A stretch of 64,000 nt of DNA from Halopseudomonas xinjiangensis (GTDB lineage Bacteria > Pseudomonadota > Gammaproteobacteria > Pseudomonadales > Pseudomonadaceae). Below, one piece after another: positions 36,642-46,973 of this stretch (its first letter is position 1; each line of letters begins with the position of its first letter). Location: contig DRFO01000026.1 of assembly GCA_011050525.1 (NCBI GenBank), positions 62,001 to 126,000 of the forward strand, in the 5' to 3' direction. The translations under genes were made by a program, and so were the position numbers. The notes under the pieces were generated by a model that searched no databases, was not told the DNA's origin, and was given only the letters and a program-made list of their open reading frames with translations.

Positions 36642-37187
36642 CTACAGGTCAGGTAACTGAACACGTGAGGCTATGTCACTTCCCGTTAGGCAAGCCTTTA
36701 AACCATTGCGCGTCAAAGCCCGGTGCGCAACGGTGCAGGCTGTGCCAGCCTTGGGCTGGAACCACTTGGCCACTTTCGCAGGCAAGCCAATCACATCGCC
36801 TGGCCCACATCCAAGCACGTACAAACTCTCTGCGATGTGAATGCAAAGCACACCGCCGCCTTTCAGAACGAGTAGCTGGCTCGGTTCCCGATGATAATGC
36901 TCCTGCTCGCCTTGCGAGGGATCATCAGCAGCATAGCCCGGCGACCCCTTATAGCTTCGCAGCTCAGCGCAGGAGAAATTACCTGCTCCGCAACTGCGCT
37001 CGATGTCATTGGCAAGATTGTCGGAGAGAGCCTCACCAGGGATGGCTTCGCGAAGTCTTTCAGGCAGCTCCAGCTGGCGGAGGGCGACATCCACTTCGGC
37101 TAGCGTTGCGCTGATATCATCCAGGCGGTTCAGCAGCTTGACCGGATTCAATAAATTGTCTTGGTGATATACGACGAGATGACTCAT
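36642..37187 (-). CDS. Acireductone dioxygenase-like cupin with missing metal ligands
   Basis: The 181-residue protein matches the length and framework of bacterial acireductone dioxygenase (MtnD), including the start (MSHLVVYHQ), LDDISATLAEVDV, a central cupin, and the end GSDIASRVQLPDL. The enzyme normally uses His, His, Glu and His to bind Fe or Ni. Here HYHREPSQ keeps both His (97 and 99) but has Ser103 in place of Glu, and LPAKVAKWF has Lys141 in place of the fourth His. The normal dioxygenase reaction is therefore doubtful. It lies next to the MFS and aroC genes; in P. aeruginosa, the methionine salvage genes occupy this place as I recall. It may be a decaying relic or a repurposed cupin. 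Confidence 0.75.
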   Translation of the reverse strand: MSHLVVYHQDNLLNPVKLLNRLDDISATLAEVDVALRQLELPERLREAIPGEALSDNLANDIERSCGAGNFSCAELRSYKGSPGYAADDPSQGEQEHYHREPSQLLVLKGGGVLCIHIAESLYVLGCGPGDVIGLPAKVAKWFQPKAGTACTVAHRALTRNGLKACLTGSDIASRVQLPDL

Positions 37188-37206
37188 GGGCTTCGCCTGT
37201 TGGGAC

Positions 37207-38358
37207 TCAACGATGTTCAGGTAGGCGCGTGATCAGCACAGCAGCAGCCAGTAGCGCGGCACAACTGGCGATACCGAAGGTCCACATGGGTCCGATCGTA
37301 TTCCAGCTATAGCCTGAATACAGCGCTCCCAGCGCGCCGCCAATACCGGCCAGTGTCGCATACAACGCCTGCCCCTGCCCCTGGAGGCGTTCGCTGAAGT
37401 TGCGCTGAATAAAATGAACCGAAGCCACGTGAAAAATGCCGAACGTCGCTGCATGAAGTATCTGTGCGAAAAGCAGAACTATCAGCTGATCAGCAAGGGT
37501 TCCCAGCAGCAACCAGCGCAACGACGCCAGCAGGAAGCTCGTCACCAGCAGTTGCTTGAGACTGCAATGGGCCAGCAGCCTGGCCATCAGCATGAACAGT
37601 CCGATCTCCGCTATTACCCCCAGCGCCCAAAGCATGCCAATCACGCCGCGGCTGTAACCCAGGGATTCAAGGTGCAGGGTCATGAAGGTGTAGTACGGTC
37701 CGTGGGACAACTGCATCAACGCGACACACAACAGAAAGGCAGGCACACCCGGCTGCCGCAGCTGTCGCAGAAACCCGCTGGCCAGGCCCGGCGAATCCCG
37801 GGCGGCGCGCCGGGGCGCGTCCGGCACCGCCAGGCTGCAAGCGAAAATAGCTAACATGATGATGAGCATGACCAGCGGATAGACATCCAGACTAAACAGC
37901 TCCAGCAGCAGACCCAGGCCTATGACTGTCGCGATGAATCCGACCGATCCCCATAATCGGATCTGGCTGTAGCGTCCGGAGCGCTCACCAAGATGCGCCA
38001 GCGTAATAGCCTCGAACTGCGGCAGCACGGCGTGCCAGAAAAAACTGTGGGTCGCCATGATGATCATCAACCACGCGTAATCCTGACGCAGGAAAATGCC
38101 GGTGAAGCAGACAGCCGTAGCCAGGGCGCCGAAGCGAACGATGAGCAAACGCTTGCCGGTCACATCTCCCAGCCAGCCCCACAAATTCGGAGCCAGACAG
38201 CGCATGAGCATGGGAACCGCAACGAGTTCGCCGATGCGCGCAGCAGAAAAGCCCAGATAATGGAAATACAGGGCAAGGAATGGCGCTACCCCGCCCAACA
38301 GAGCGAAGTAGGCAAAATAGAAACCGGACAGGCGCCAATAAGGTAACGGAGCGCTCAC
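37207..38358 (-). CDS. MFS transporter, HcaT-like (PPP family)
   Basis: The 383-residue protein has 11-12 membrane helices. YFAYFALLGGVAPFLALYFHYLG and NLWGWLGDVTGKRLL are typical of the MFS_1-like group that includes HcaT and the 3-phenylpropionate permease. ERSGRYSQIRLWGSVGFIA, with its Arg-Trp-Gly turn, is also family-like. It probably uses a proton gradient at the inner membrane; the substrate is unknown. It follows aroC by 36 bp and precedes the dioxygenase-like gene by 19 bp, so the three are probably cotranscribed. Confidence 0.85.
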   Translation of the reverse strand: MSAPLPYWRLSGFYFAYFALLGGVAPFLALYFHYLGFSAARIGELVAVPMLMRCLAPNLWGWLGDVTGKRLLIVRFGALATAVCFTGIFLRQDYAWLMIIMATHSFFWHAVLPQFEAITLAHLGERSGRYSQIRLWGSVGFIATVIGLGLLLELFSLDVYPLVMLIIMLAIFACSLAVPDAPRRAARDSPGLASGFLRQLRQPGVPAFLLCVALMQLSHGPYYTFMTLHLESLGYSRGVIGMLWALGVIAEIGLFMLMARLLAHCSLKQLLVTSFLLASLRWLLLGTLADQLIVLLFAQILHAATFGIFHVASVHFIQRNFSERLQGQGQALYATLAGIGGALGALYSGYSWNTIGPMWTFGIASCAALLAAAVLITRLPEHR

Positions 38359-38394
38359 TGAGTCAAGCCTCCGCTACCGGATCGCCAGGAGAGT

Positions 38395-39486
38395 TTAAAG
38401 CTGCGGCAGCACAGGCGTCGCAACCTGTACGTCAGCATTCTGACCGCGGTGTCGGAGCAAATGGTCCAACAGCACAATGGCCATCATGGCCTCGGCAATC
38501 GGAGTGGCGCGAATGCCGACACAGGGATCATGGCGGCCCTTGGTGACCACATCCACCGCAGCCCCGTTTACATCAATGGACTTGCCAGGCGTGGTGATGC
38601 TCGAAGTGGGTTTTAACGCCAGATGCGCCACGATGGGTTGGCCAGAGGATAGGCCCCCCAATACTCCGCCTGCGTTATTGCTGGTAAACCCAGCCGGGGT
38701 CATTTCATCGCGATGCTCGGTGCCGCGCTGGGCCACCGAGGCAAAACCAGCGCCAATCTCGACGCCTTTGACGGCGTTGATGTTCATCAGCGCGTAGGCA
38801 AGCTCGGCATCCAGGCGGTCGAACACCGGTTCGCCCAGTCCCGGGGGGACGCCCTCGGCTACCACGGTGATCCTGGCGCCGATCGAATCCTGATCCCGGC
38901 GCAGCTGATCCATATAGGCTTCGAGCTCCGGCACCTTGTCCGGGTCGGCACAGAAAAACGCGTTCTGCTCAACCGAGTCCCAGGTTTTGAAGGGAATCTC
39001 GATCGGTCCCAGCTGACTCATGTAGCCGCGCACGGTAATGCCCTGCGCTGCCAGATACTTCTTGGCAATAGCGCCAGCGGCGACACGCATGGCCGTCTCC
39101 CGGGCGGAAGAACGACCACCGCCGCGGTAGTCGCGAATACCGTATTTGTGATGATAGGTATAGTCGGCATGCGCCGGACGAAACAGGTCCTTGATGGCGG
39201 AATAGTCCTTGGACTTCTGATCGGTGTTGCGAATCAACAGGCCAATCGGGCACCCGGTAGTGCGTCCTTCGAACACGCCGGAGACGATTTCGACTTCATC
39301 CGCTTCCTGGCGCTGGGTGGTGTGCCGGCTGGTTCCGGGCTTGCGGCGATCCAGATCGCGCTGCAGATCATCGACACTGAGCTCCAGCCCGGGCGGACAG
39401 CCATCGACAATTGCCAGCAACGCTGGTCCATGGCTCTCGCCAGCAGTGGTAACGGTAAACAAAGTGCCAATGGTGTTCCCGGACAT
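38395..39486 (-). CDS. aroC: Chorismate synthase
   Basis: AroC makes chorismate from 5-enolpyruvylshikimate-3-phosphate using reduced FMN. The 363-residue protein begins [20 protein letters not shown], and has [20 protein letters not shown], the signature [14 protein letters not shown] and [27 protein letters not shown] and [15 protein letters not shown] are also typical. The ATG at 39486 is the family start; the next one upstream adds two residues. Its upstream side is divergent from the TSUP gene. Confidence 0.97.
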   Translation of the reverse strand: MSGNTIGTLFTVTTAGESHGPALLAIVDGCPPGLELSVDDLQRDLDRRKPGTSRHTTQRQEADEVEIVSGVFEGRTTGCPIGLLIRNTDQKSKDYSAIKDLFRPAHADYTYHHKYGIRDYRGGGRSSARETAMRVAAGAIAKKYLAAQGITVRGYMSQLGPIEIPFKTWDSVEQNAFFCADPDKVPELEAYMDQLRRDQDSIGARITVVAEGVPPGLGEPVFDRLDAELAYALMNINAVKGVEIGAGFASVAQRGTEHRDEMTPAGFTSNNAGGVLGGLSSGQPIVAHLALKPTSSITTPGKSIDVNGAAVDVVTKGRHDPCVGIRATPIAEAMMAIVLLDHLLRHRGQNADVQVATPVLPQL

Positions 39487-39600
39487 GCGCACAACCCGAC
39501 GTCAGATTATTCAAGGCGAGCAGTATAGCCTTGTGCAGGCATGGGTGACAGTCTGTTATCGGAGCGCTAGTCTGGTGGTTTCCACTTCACAGGTTCGCTG

Positions 39601-40368
39601 ATGCAAGCCGTTCTTGACGTGTTGATCCCGGCCGGGCTTTCCCCTGCGCTGGTTGCCGCGCTGATATTTGCCGCCGGGATTACCTCCGCCGTGACGGCCT
39701 CCCTGGGAATCGGCGGTGGCGTATTATTGTTGGCGCTGATGGCCTTGACGGTGCCTCCTGCAGCCATCATTCCCGTGCACGGCATGGTGCAACTGGGGTC
39801 CAACGCCAATCGCGCTCTGATGACCTTGCGCCACATCAATGTTCGGATCGTCGCCTGGTTCTTACCTGGCGTTATCCTTGGTGCCTGGCTGGGAAGTCTG
39901 TTTCTGGTTGATCTACCGCTGGGCATTGTGCAACTGAGCATTGCCGGGTTCATTCTGCTGCTGTGCTGGGGTCCGCCCGTCCCCAAGGTAGCCACCGGGC
40001 CGGTTGGCACCTTGATTGCGGCATTCTTCACCACTTTTTTGAGTCTGTTTATCGGAGCGACCGGACCTCTCGTAGCCGCTTTTATCAAGCAGCAGCAAAA
40101 TGGCGAGCGCTTCTCAACTGTGGCCACGTTCGCCGCAACAATGAGCCTGCAACACGCCCCCAAAGCACTGGTTTACGGGGCGGCGGGCTTTGTCTTCGGC
40201 GAATGGATGGGGCTCATCGTCCTGATGATTGCCGCAGGAGCTCTGGGAACCTGGGCTGGCCTGAATCTGCTGAAAAACATCAGTAACCGCCGCTTCGGAC
40301 TGATATTCAACGTTCTTTTGACCCTCCTGGCGATACGTCTGATCTGGCAGGCATTGAGCGCCTGGTAG
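39601..40368 (+). CDS. TSUP family permease (TauE/SafE)
   Basis: The 255-residue protein has about eight hydrophobic helices. The two-fold repeated TauE/SafE pattern is seen in AAGITSAVTASLGIGGGVLLLAL and SLFIGATGPLVAAF. Family members move sulfite, sulfoacetate or related organic anions; the substrate here is not deducible. It is divergent from aroC with about 115 bp between them. It has no visible operon partner except the next gene 58 bp downstream. Confidence 0.88.
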   Translation: MQAVLDVLIPAGLSPALVAALIFAAGITSAVTASLGIGGGVLLLALMALTVPPAAIIPVHGMVQLGSNANRALMTLRHINVRIVAWFLPGVILGAWLGSLFLVDLPLGIVQLSIAGFILLLCWGPPVPKVATGPVGTLIAAFFTTFLSLFIGATGPLVAAFIKQQQNGERFSTVATFAATMSLQHAPKALVYGAAGFVFGEWMGLIVLMIAAGALGTWAGLNLLKNISNRRFGLIFNVLLTLLAIRLIWQALSAW

Positions 40369-40426
40369 GAAAGTCAAGAAAAACACCGACCGGTCGATAA
40401 ACATAATGACCAAGGCGGAACATTCA

Positions 40427-41206
40427 ATGAGCGGCGCGGACCAGACAACCATGCAACAACCAGCCGAAAGGGTGCGGCGTAATCCGTTCGCCCAGGCGCG
40501 CCCGTCTGATTTTTTCTGGGTACAGTTGAAACCGGTGTTCAAGGCCCGTCAATTGGTCCAGGCCGAACGGCTGGCCAGGATCGCCGTGACCAGCGAACGG
40601 GTTGCTGACCTGGAGCTGCTCCGCCTACAGGCGATGGTGGAAGGCGAAGCACCGCCGGAAGCCGGCCGCAACACGCTTGAAGTACTCGTGGATCACAAGA
40701 ATCGTCGGCTCCGTTTTGGCCCCGACAGTGACGTCGTCATGGTCCCTGCCCGCCGCGGCCTGGCTGGCTTTCTCCTGGCGCAACTGATTGACTGGTGCCA
40801 GCGAAACTGTACCGATTATCGGGTGACGCCCGTTCCGATGCACAGCCAGGAGGCGCTCAGTACGGAAAATCGCCAGTTAAAGGAGAAGATACTCGCACGC
40901 GCCGGCTTCGAGCTTGTGTATACCGATGAGACCCAGACCCAGGGTCGCGCCCTGGCAGATTCTCCCGGCACTCTTTCAAACAGCTGGAACGCCGAACGCG
41001 TCCAGTCGTTCCAGGTAAGCGAGCTGTGGACGCAACTGCGCCACCAGGAATCCGCTAACCTCCAGCAGCAAACCGAGATCAACAGCCTACGTGCGGTCAT
41101 CGAAAACTACAAACGCAACGACCTTGGTCATCGATTCGCCATTGGTTGTCTTATCGTGTTTTCGATTTTCCAGGCCTTGCTTCTGTTCTGGGTCGTGGTG
41201 CGTTAA
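40427..41206 (+). CDS. Unrecognised protein with C-terminal membrane anchor
   Basis: This is a 259-residue protein. Its N-terminal 170 residues are soluble, with a fold that resembles a GNAT acyltransferase in part ([21 protein letters not shown] and [17 protein letters not shown]), though the acetyl-CoA loop is not clear. A helical linker of about 50 residues ([20 protein letters not shown]) precedes a C-terminal helix, [21 protein letters not shown]. It looks like a tail-anchored cytoplasmic domain. The ATG at 40427 has AAGGCGGA upstream; one 21 bp earlier does not. Its stop TAA overlaps the convergent prmB stop in the shared TTAA. A homologue near prmB exists in Pseudomonas, as I recall, without a known role. 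Confidence 0.75.
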   Translation: MSGADQTTMQQPAERVRRNPFAQARPSDFFWVQLKPVFKARQLVQAERLARIAVTSERVADLELLRLQAMVEGEAPPEAGRNTLEVLVDHKNRRLRFGPDSDVVMVPARRGLAGFLLAQLIDWCQRNCTDYRVTPVPMHSQEALSTENRQLKEKILARAGFELVYTDETQTQGRALADSPGTLSNSWNAERVQSFQVSELWTQLRHQESANLQQQTEINSLRAVIENYKRNDLGHRFAIGCLIVFSIFQALLLFWVVVR

Positions 41207-42114
41207 CCGACATCCATGAACAGCGACTGGTAACGGCGGCATTGCTCGGCACTCAGCACGAACACACCGTGACCGCCGAGCTTCAAGGGTACCCACTCGA
41301 AGTCAACCTCCGGCCACTGCGCCATCACATGCACCATGCTGTTGCCAACCTCGACGACCAGCACGCCGTCTTCGGAAAGATGTTCGGCTGCCTCGACCAG
41401 CATTCGCCTCACCAGGTCCAGGCCGTCCTCCCCGCATGCCAGGCCCATCTCCGGCTCATGGTGGTACTCGTCAGGCAGAGCATTCATGTCCTGTGCATCC
41501 ACATAGGGTGGATTGCTCACGATCAGATCGAATCGCTCGCCAGGTACTCCATCGAAGCCATCCGACCAGCGCGTCTCCACTCGCTCCTGCAGGCCATGCA
41601 CTTCAATATTCATCTCGGCTACTGCCAGCGCATCGCTGGACAGATCCGCCAGAACGACCTCGGCCTCAGGAAACGCATAGGCGCAGGCGATTCCGATGCA
41701 GCCGCTTCCGGTACACAGATCCAGGACCTTCTCAGGGTCGCGCTCCAGCCATGGTTCGAAACGATTGGCTATCAGCTCGGCAATCGGTGAGCGTGGCACC
41801 AGCACCCGTTCGTCAACGATGAAATCCAGCCCTGCAAAGCGTGCCTGCCCGGTGAGATAGGCAGCGGGAATGCGCTGATCGATACGCTGTTGAAGCAAGC
41901 TCAGCGCTGCGCTGCGTTCGCTATCGGTCACCCGGCAATCCAGATACTCCTGCGGCGTTTCCCACGGAAGATAAAGCGCGTTGAGTACCAGCAGGCGTGC
42001 CTCATCCCAGGCATTATCGGTGCCGTGACCAAAAAACAGCTCGGCTTCATGAAAACGACTGACGCCCCAGCGAACCAGGTCCTTGATGGTGGTCAGCGCA
42101 GCGAGTTCGGTCAT
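41203..42114 (-). CDS. prmB: 50S ribosomal protein L3 glutamine methyltransferase
   Basis: PrmB methylates a Gln of ribosomal protein L3 on the N5 atom. The 303-residue protein has an N-terminal helical domain ([15 protein letters not shown]), [19 protein letters not shown], the SAM motif [20 protein letters not shown], and the N-methyltransferase NPPY motif in [34 protein letters not shown] favours PrmB over PrmC. The start at 42114 matches family alignments; the long frame to 42354 runs into the divergent Smr gene. It is convergent with the tail-anchored protein. Confidence 0.94.
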   Translation of the reverse strand: MTELAALTTIKDLVRWGVSRFHEAELFFGHGTDNAWDEARLLVLNALYLPWETPQEYLDCRVTDSERSAALSLLQQRIDQRIPAAYLTGQARFAGLDFIVDERVLVPRSPIAELIANRFEPWLERDPEKVLDLCTGSGCIGIACAYAFPEAEVVLADLSSDALAVAEMNIEVHGLQERVETRWSDGFDGVPGERFDLIVSNPPYVDAQDMNALPDEYHHEPEMGLACGEDGLDLVRRMLVEAAEHLSEDGVLVVEVGNSMVHVMAQWPEVDFEWVPLKLGGHGVFVLSAEQCRRYQSLFMDVG

Positions 42115-42216
42115 GGCAGCAGATCCGGTAAGGAGTAGAGTTGCCATTCTACCCGCATCGCCTCCTTCAAGGCAGTACTGGTACACTGCACGCCTGACCA
42201 TTACTGCACCGATACC

Positions 42217-42789
42217 ATGAGCGAAGATTCCAACGAACCCGACGACCTTGACCTGTTCAAACAGGCAACCAAGGGCGTCAAGCCAATCAAGGTCGACCAT
42301 GCCGATACCGGCAAGCCGCGCGCCGACAAAGCGTTGCTTAAAACGCTGCGGCAAGGTGCCGTGCGGACCGACAACCGACTACGGGTAGATGGTCTGTCTG
42401 ATCAGTTCGTGATCGACGTTCACCCGGAAGAAGACCTCAGCTGGGCAGCGAACGGTGTGCAGGAATCACAACTGCGCAAGCTGAAGAACGGTCAGATTCC
42501 CTTTGAAGGTTCGATCGATCTTCACGGGATGACGGTGGAAAAAGCCCGTGAGCTTCTGTGGGAGTTTCTCGCCGAGGCCAACAAACTGGAAATTCGGTGC
42601 GTACGCATTACCCATGGCAAGTCGATACGCAACGACGGACGCAAACCCATTCTGAAAAGCCACGTCAACACCTGGCTGCGCCAGCACGAACAGGTGCTGG
42701 GCTTCACCTCATGCACCCCGCGCCATGGCGGCACAGGGTCGGTCTACGTACTGCTTAAAAGAACCATGCTTGAAGGACGGGACGAGTAG
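42217..42789 (+). CDS. Smr domain protein (SmrA/YdaL-like)
   Basis: The 190-residue protein has an N-terminal charged linker and a C-terminal Smr domain with [31 protein letters not shown], and [16 protein letters not shown]. The LDLHG and HGK motifs are the nuclease-like core. Stand-alone Smr proteins in proteobacteria have DNA-nicking or ribosome-rescue roles depending on the subfamily. It is divergent from prmB with a 102-bp gap, a conserved linkage in Pseudomonas as I recall. Confidence 0.92.
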   Translation: MSEDSNEPDDLDLFKQATKGVKPIKVDHADTGKPRADKALLKTLRQGAVRTDNRLRVDGLSDQFVIDVHPEEDLSWAANGVQESQLRKLKNGQIPFEGSIDLHGMTVEKARELLWEFLAEANKLEIRCVRITHGKSIRNDGRKPILKSHVNTWLRQHEQVLGFTSCTPRHGGTGSVYVLLKRTMLEGRDE

Positions 42790-42798
42790 CCTTGAGCG

Positions 42799-43560
42799 TC
42801 AGATGCAAGTCGCCCCGCCATCGACCGGCAGGGCAATACCGGTGGTAAAGGCCGCACCCTCGGAGCATAAATACAGGACCGCTGCGGCAATTTCTTCGGC
42901 TTTGCCGATCCGGCCCACCGGATGCATTGCCGCGGCGAAATCGGCCTTGCGTGGATCGATGGCGGCAGCGCGGCGGAACATCTCCGTGTCAATCACGGCA
43001 GGGCAGACTGCGTTGATACGCACGCCTTTTTTGGCGTATTCGACCGCCGCAGAGCGGGTCAGACCCAGCACCGCGTGCTTGCTGGCGCTATAGATACTCA
43101 TCTTTGGCGCGCCGCCCAGGCCGGCCACCGACGCCGTATTCACAATCGCTCCACCACCCTGCGCCAGCATCAACGGGATCTGATGCTTCATGCATAACCA
43201 GACACCCTTGACGTTCACGCCCATGATGCTGTCGAACACCTCTTCATCACCGTCGGCGAGCTTGTCCTGCTCTATTTCGATACCGGCATTGTTGAATGCG
43301 CAGTCCAGGCGACCGTAAACAGACATGACCGCTTCCATCAGCGCCTTGACTTCCGCCGCCACGGCAACGTTACAGCCGACAAAAACCGCATCACCGCCGG
43401 CCGCCTTGATCCCCTGCGCTACGGCCTCGCCAGCCGCCACATTGATATCCGACACCACCACCTTGGCTCCTTGAGCAGCAAACGCTTGCGCTGTTGCCTG
43501 ACCTATACCCGCCCCAGCACCGGTGACCAATGCTACTTTCCCCGCGAATGCCATGCTCAT
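42799..43560 (-). CDS. SDR family oxidoreductase
   Basis: The 253-residue protein has LVTGAGAGIGQATAQAFAAQG, DCAFNNAGIEIEQDKLADGD, the catalytic set VNTASVAGLGGAPKMS with YSASKHAVLGLTRSAAVEYA, and the C-terminal LPVDGGATCI. It resembles glucose 1-dehydrogenase-like and 3-oxoacyl reductase-like SDR enzymes; the substrate is unknown. The ATG at 43560 is 9 nt after AGGAG; the one at 43569 touches the box. Its 3' end is convergent with the Smr gene, 9 bp away. Confidence 0.9.
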   Translation of the reverse strand: MSMAFAGKVALVTGAGAGIGQATAQAFAAQGAKVVVSDINVAAGEAVAQGIKAAGGDAVFVGCNVAVAAEVKALMEAVMSVYGRLDCAFNNAGIEIEQDKLADGDEEVFDSIMGVNVKGVWLCMKHQIPLMLAQGGGAIVNTASVAGLGGAPKMSIYSASKHAVLGLTRSAAVEYAKKGVRINAVCPAVIDTEMFRRAAAIDPRKADFAAAMHPVGRIGKAEEIAAAVLYLCSEGAAFTTGIALPVDGGATCI

Positions 43561-43671
43561 CCGTACCATCTCCTGACTAAATTATGGCTCGAGGCACTCC
43601 AGCCAACTTGATCAGGATCATATCAGCACAGCGGGTCAAATTAAGACTCGATCACTTGCATTGTTCACACA

Positions 43672-44784
43672 TCATGCTTGGTGTCGATGCGAGGCTTCGC
43701 CCAGGTATTCGATTACCGCTTGGTGGTCCCCGCTGAAAACCACCCGCTCTTCCTTCGCAGCACGTTGATATGCATACATTGGGTCGTAGTAGTTTTCGAG
43801 CAAGCCAGCTATCCATCCCCGGTGGTCACTGGCATCGCCGGTTCGCATCTGACTCTCCAGGGCGCTGCGCATCAACTCGTCCAGCAGTTGGTGCTGCTCC
43901 CCTCCCAGTCGCTTGCGAATCCGCAGCAGGCTGGTGGTCAGATACTCGGCAAAGGTCGAGAAGGCCTGGTCGGGGTCAGTCGGAAACAGCGCCGCGTATT
44001 CGGCGTGCATATCGACCACATAATCCTGCAATATCCGTGTGACGCGGTTTTCCAGACTGTCTTCTAGCCAAATTAGCGGTGCTTGCTGCATGGCGTGATA
44101 AAGCGGCAAGGGGATCGAGCAGCTACCGACCATGCGCCCTTCATCTTCCAGTACCAAATGCTCGTGTCCGGCGCCACGCACCTTGAGCATTTCTATGGCC
44201 AGGCGATTTTCAAAATCGATCTGGCCGGGCTGGCCGGTAGCGTGGCGTCCGAAACTGGAGCCGCGATGGTGGGCATGGCCTTCGAGATCCACGCTGTTGG
44301 CCAGGGCGGTGATCACTTCGGTCTTGCCCGTTCCGGTCAGACCGGCCACCAGGGTCATCGGACAGGCTTTAACCGACTCCTCCAGCGTATCGATAAGAAA
44401 ACGCCGCAGCGCCTTATAGCCCCCTATGACCCGCGGGTACTGAACACCCGCCTCGGCCAGCCACTGCTGCACGATCTGTGACCGGAGGCCGCCTCGAAAA
44501 CAGTACAGATAACCGTTCGGATGTGCGTCGGCGAAGGCACGCCAAGCCGCAATCCGTTCGGCCTTGAGGTCCCCGTTGACCAGATTGTGGCCCATCTCGA
44601 TTGCAGCGTGCTGGCCCTGGTTCTTGTAGCAGGTACCGACCTGCTGGCGCTCCGTATCATTCATGAGAGGCAGGTTGACTACCAAGGGGAAGGCGCCCTT
44701 GCTGAACTCCACTGGCGCTCGAACATCCATCATCGGAATGTTTTCGATGAACAACCGGCCATAATCCCTGATGTCGTCGCGCAT
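43672..44784 (-). CDS. mnmH: tRNA 2-selenouridine synthase
   Basis: MnmH (SelU, YbbB) replaces sulfur by selenium in 2-thiouridine at tRNA wobble position 34, using selenophosphate. The 370-residue protein has an N-terminal rhodanese domain with the active-site Cys95 in [12 protein letters not shown], and a P-loop domain with [33 protein letters not shown] is the family block. The start at 44784 overlaps the selD stop as TGATG, so the two are coupled. A longer frame to 44802 lies inside selD. Confidence 0.95.
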   Translation of the reverse strand: MRDDIRDYGRLFIENIPMMDVRAPVEFSKGAFPLVVNLPLMNDTERQQVGTCYKNQGQHAAIEMGHNLVNGDLKAERIAAWRAFADAHPNGYLYCFRGGLRSQIVQQWLAEAGVQYPRVIGGYKALRRFLIDTLEESVKACPMTLVAGLTGTGKTEVITALANSVDLEGHAHHRGSSFGRHATGQPGQIDFENRLAIEMLKVRGAGHEHLVLEDEGRMVGSCSIPLPLYHAMQQAPLIWLEDSLENRVTRILQDYVVDMHAEYAALFPTDPDQAFSTFAEYLTTSLLRIRKRLGGEQHQLLDELMRSALESQMRTGDASDHRGWIAGLLENYYDPMYAYQRAAKEERVVFSGDHQAVIEYLGEASHRHQA

Positions 44785-45821
44785 CAGACTACCTCGACGC
44801 AAGCGCCGCCATCAGCCTCAAGGCATTCGCCGATGGGCGTCAGGTCGAGCTCTTCGTGTCGCGCCATCGCCAGGAAGGCCTCCTCTGCCGAGGCCTCCAC
44901 GGCCACCAGCAGCCCACCACTGGTTTGCGGATCACATAGCAGGTCACGCCAGGCTGCCGGCAGATCAGCCAGCTTGTGGCCGTAGCTGGCAAAGTTACGC
45001 CCGGTACCACCCGGCACGCAGCCCTGGGCCAGATAATGCTCGACACTCGCCAGACAAGGTACCTGAGCATATTCAATGCGCGCCTTGATGCCCGAACCCT
45101 CGGCCATCTCGACCAGGTGACCGAGTAGACCGAAGCCGGTCACGTCGGTCATTGCTTGCACGCCCTTGAGCGTCGCGAACTGCGCCCCGATGCGGTTTAG
45201 CTGGCACATCAGATCGCGCGCCACGCCCACATGCTCCGGCAGCAGCTTTTTCTGCTTTTCAGCTGTGGTCAGAATGCCAATACCCAGCGGCTTGGTAAGA
45301 AACAGCTTCGCTCCCGGACGGGCAGTGTCGTTGCGCTTGAGTTCCCGGCGCATGACCCGCCCGGTAACAGCCAGGCCAAAAATGGGTTCGGGTGCATCAA
45401 TGGAATGCCCACCTGCCAGCGGCATGCCCGCTTCTATGCACACAGAACGCGCTCCGGCAATGACCTCGCCCGCTACCGCGGCAGGCAGCAGATTGACCGG
45501 CCAGCCGAGGATGGCGATGGCCATCAAGGGCGTGCCGCCCATGGCGTAGATATCACTGATGGCATTGGTAGCGGCGATACGGCCGAAGTCAAAGGGGTCG
45601 TCAACGATAGGCATGAAAAAGTCAGTGGTGCTTACAATCCCCTGCTCGTCGTCCAGCCCGAATACTGCGGCGTCGTCCCGGCTGTCGTTGCCGACCCAAA
45701 GCTGGGGAAACGACGGTCCCGGCTGGCCCACCGCGAGAATTTCATCGAGCACCTGCGGGGAAATCTTGCAGCCACAACCAGCGCCATGGCTGTATTCGGT
45801 CAATCGCACTTTGTCTGTCAT
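44784..45821 (-). CDS. selD: Selenide, water dikinase (selenophosphate synthase)
   Basis: SelD makes selenophosphate from selenide and ATP. The 345-residue protein begins [19 protein letters not shown], so the catalytic pair is Cys16 and Lys19. It is a Cys form, not a selenocysteine form. [20 protein letters not shown] and [19 protein letters not shown] bind metal and [17 protein letters not shown] and [15 protein letters not shown] are family blocks. AGGAG precedes the ATG at 45821. Its stop overlaps the mnmH start. No selA or selB is seen nearby. Confidence 0.96.
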   Translation of the reverse strand: MTDKVRLTEYSHGAGCGCKISPQVLDEILAVGQPGPSFPQLWVGNDSRDDAAVFGLDDEQGIVSTTDFFMPIVDDPFDFGRIAATNAISDIYAMGGTPLMAIAILGWPVNLLPAAVAGEVIAGARSVCIEAGMPLAGGHSIDAPEPIFGLAVTGRVMRRELKRNDTARPGAKLFLTKPLGIGILTTAEKQKKLLPEHVGVARDLMCQLNRIGAQFATLKGVQAMTDVTGFGLLGHLVEMAEGSGIKARIEYAQVPCLASVEHYLAQGCVPGGTGRNFASYGHKLADLPAAWRDLLCDPQTSGGLLVAVEASAEEAFLAMARHEELDLTPIGECLEADGGACVEVV

Positions 45822-45878
45822 GCCGCTCTCCTGCCAGTAAATCAGGGTCGGCATTCTATCAGGCCAATGAACGGGGGC

Positions 45879-46880
45879 CTACGGATTCCCCGGCTTACGC
45901 CCTTCAAACCGGTCCAGCGTGTCGCTAGCCACCATTCGTCCCAGCTCGATCAGCTCAGGGGCGCGATGGAACTCAAAGAATCGACACAAACGACGCGGCA
46001 CCTCTATCACCACGTCGGGTGGGTAACCAGCGATCTTGTATTGGGTAAGTGAAGCCTGCATGGTTTCAAATGACAGGTTCACCAGCTCCAGCATGCTCGC
46101 CGGCCCAACATTTTCTTCCACCCGCACTGGCGCCGCTTCATCTTCCTGACGGTGCGCCATCACCTCTGCCTGCGGCTCCTCGGTGGGGTAATCCAGCACC
46201 GCCGTCTCATCGGCGCCATTCACGTCCTTGCGTGCCAGCCAGTTGCGAACACTCAGTGTTTCCAGCCATTGGTCCCATTGCTGTCGCATCGGCGCGGGCC
46301 GCTCAATTACCGGAAGCACATACCCGTTGGTATGAATGGCGTTCAGATTCACAGCCATTATCAGATCGCAGTGGGCTGAAACCACCGGCACAATCGGCAG
46401 CGGATTCAGCAACCCGCCATCCACCAGCACCCGGCTGCCCTGCCGAACCGGCGAAAACAGGCTGGGAATTGCCGCAGACGCCCGCATTGCCTGGTGCAGA
46501 CAGCCCTGCTGAAACCAGACTTCCTGCTGATTGGTCAGATCCGCTGCCACCGCGGTGAAGGGAATGCGCAGCTCCTCGATGTGAACCTCGCCGACGATTT
46601 CCCTGATCTTGCCGAATATCCGCTCCCCTCGTATGGCACCCAGCCCACCGAACCCGACATCCAGCAGGCGCAGCACATCCAGATAAGCCAGACCTGAGAC
46701 CCACTCCTTGTAGGCAGCCAGCCCTCCTGCTGCGTAGATGCCGCCGATCACCGCACCCATTGAACAACCGGCGATGCACTCGATTGTATAACCGCGCCGT
46801 TCTATCTCTTCGATTACCCCAATATGGGCATAACCTCTGGCCCCGCCACTGCCCAGAACCAGCGCAACGCTCTGCCCCAT
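45879..46880 (-). CDS. Patatin-like phospholipase, RssA type
   Basis: The 333-residue protein has the patatin oxyanion loop LVLGSGGARGYAHIGVI, the nucleophile motif GCSMGAVIGG and the catalytic Asp in LVDGGLLNPLPI. The size and spacing fit the RssA/NTE-like group of cytoplasmic or membrane-associated lipid acyl hydrolases. A C-terminal region of about 70 residues ends with YPPDVVIEVPRR, which is usual in the group. The ATG at 46880 has AGGAG about 10 nt upstream. It is divergent from the penicillin-acylase gene. The substrate is unknown. Confidence 0.9.
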   Translation of the reverse strand: MGQSVALVLGSGGARGYAHIGVIEEIERRGYTIECIAGCSMGAVIGGIYAAGGLAAYKEWVSGLAYLDVLRLLDVGFGGLGAIRGERIFGKIREIVGEVHIEELRIPFTAVAADLTNQQEVWFQQGCLHQAMRASAAIPSLFSPVRQGSRVLVDGGLLNPLPIVPVVSAHCDLIMAVNLNAIHTNGYVLPVIERPAPMRQQWDQWLETLSVRNWLARKDVNGADETAVLDYPTEEPQAEVMAHRQEDEAAPVRVEENVGPASMLELVNLSFETMQASLTQYKIAGYPPDVVIEVPRRLCRFFEFHRAPELIELGRMVASDTLDRFEGRKPGNP

Positions 46881-46973
46881 AATGCTTGTTCTCCTGTGAC
46901 AATAATCGTGATTGACGCCGGGTATCTCTCTCAGCATCATGCCGGGATAATTTCGATTTATACAAGGCCACCT

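Noticed and set aside
36566..37114. A plus-strand frame of 182 codons opposite the acireductone dioxygenase-like gene
   Set aside because: Its product is very rich in Arg, His and Gln and unlike known proteins, while the minus strand gives an MtnD-like protein of normal length.
45774..45780. Selenocysteine codon in SelD
   Set aside because: The active-site position is a plain Cys codon; no in-frame TGA is present.
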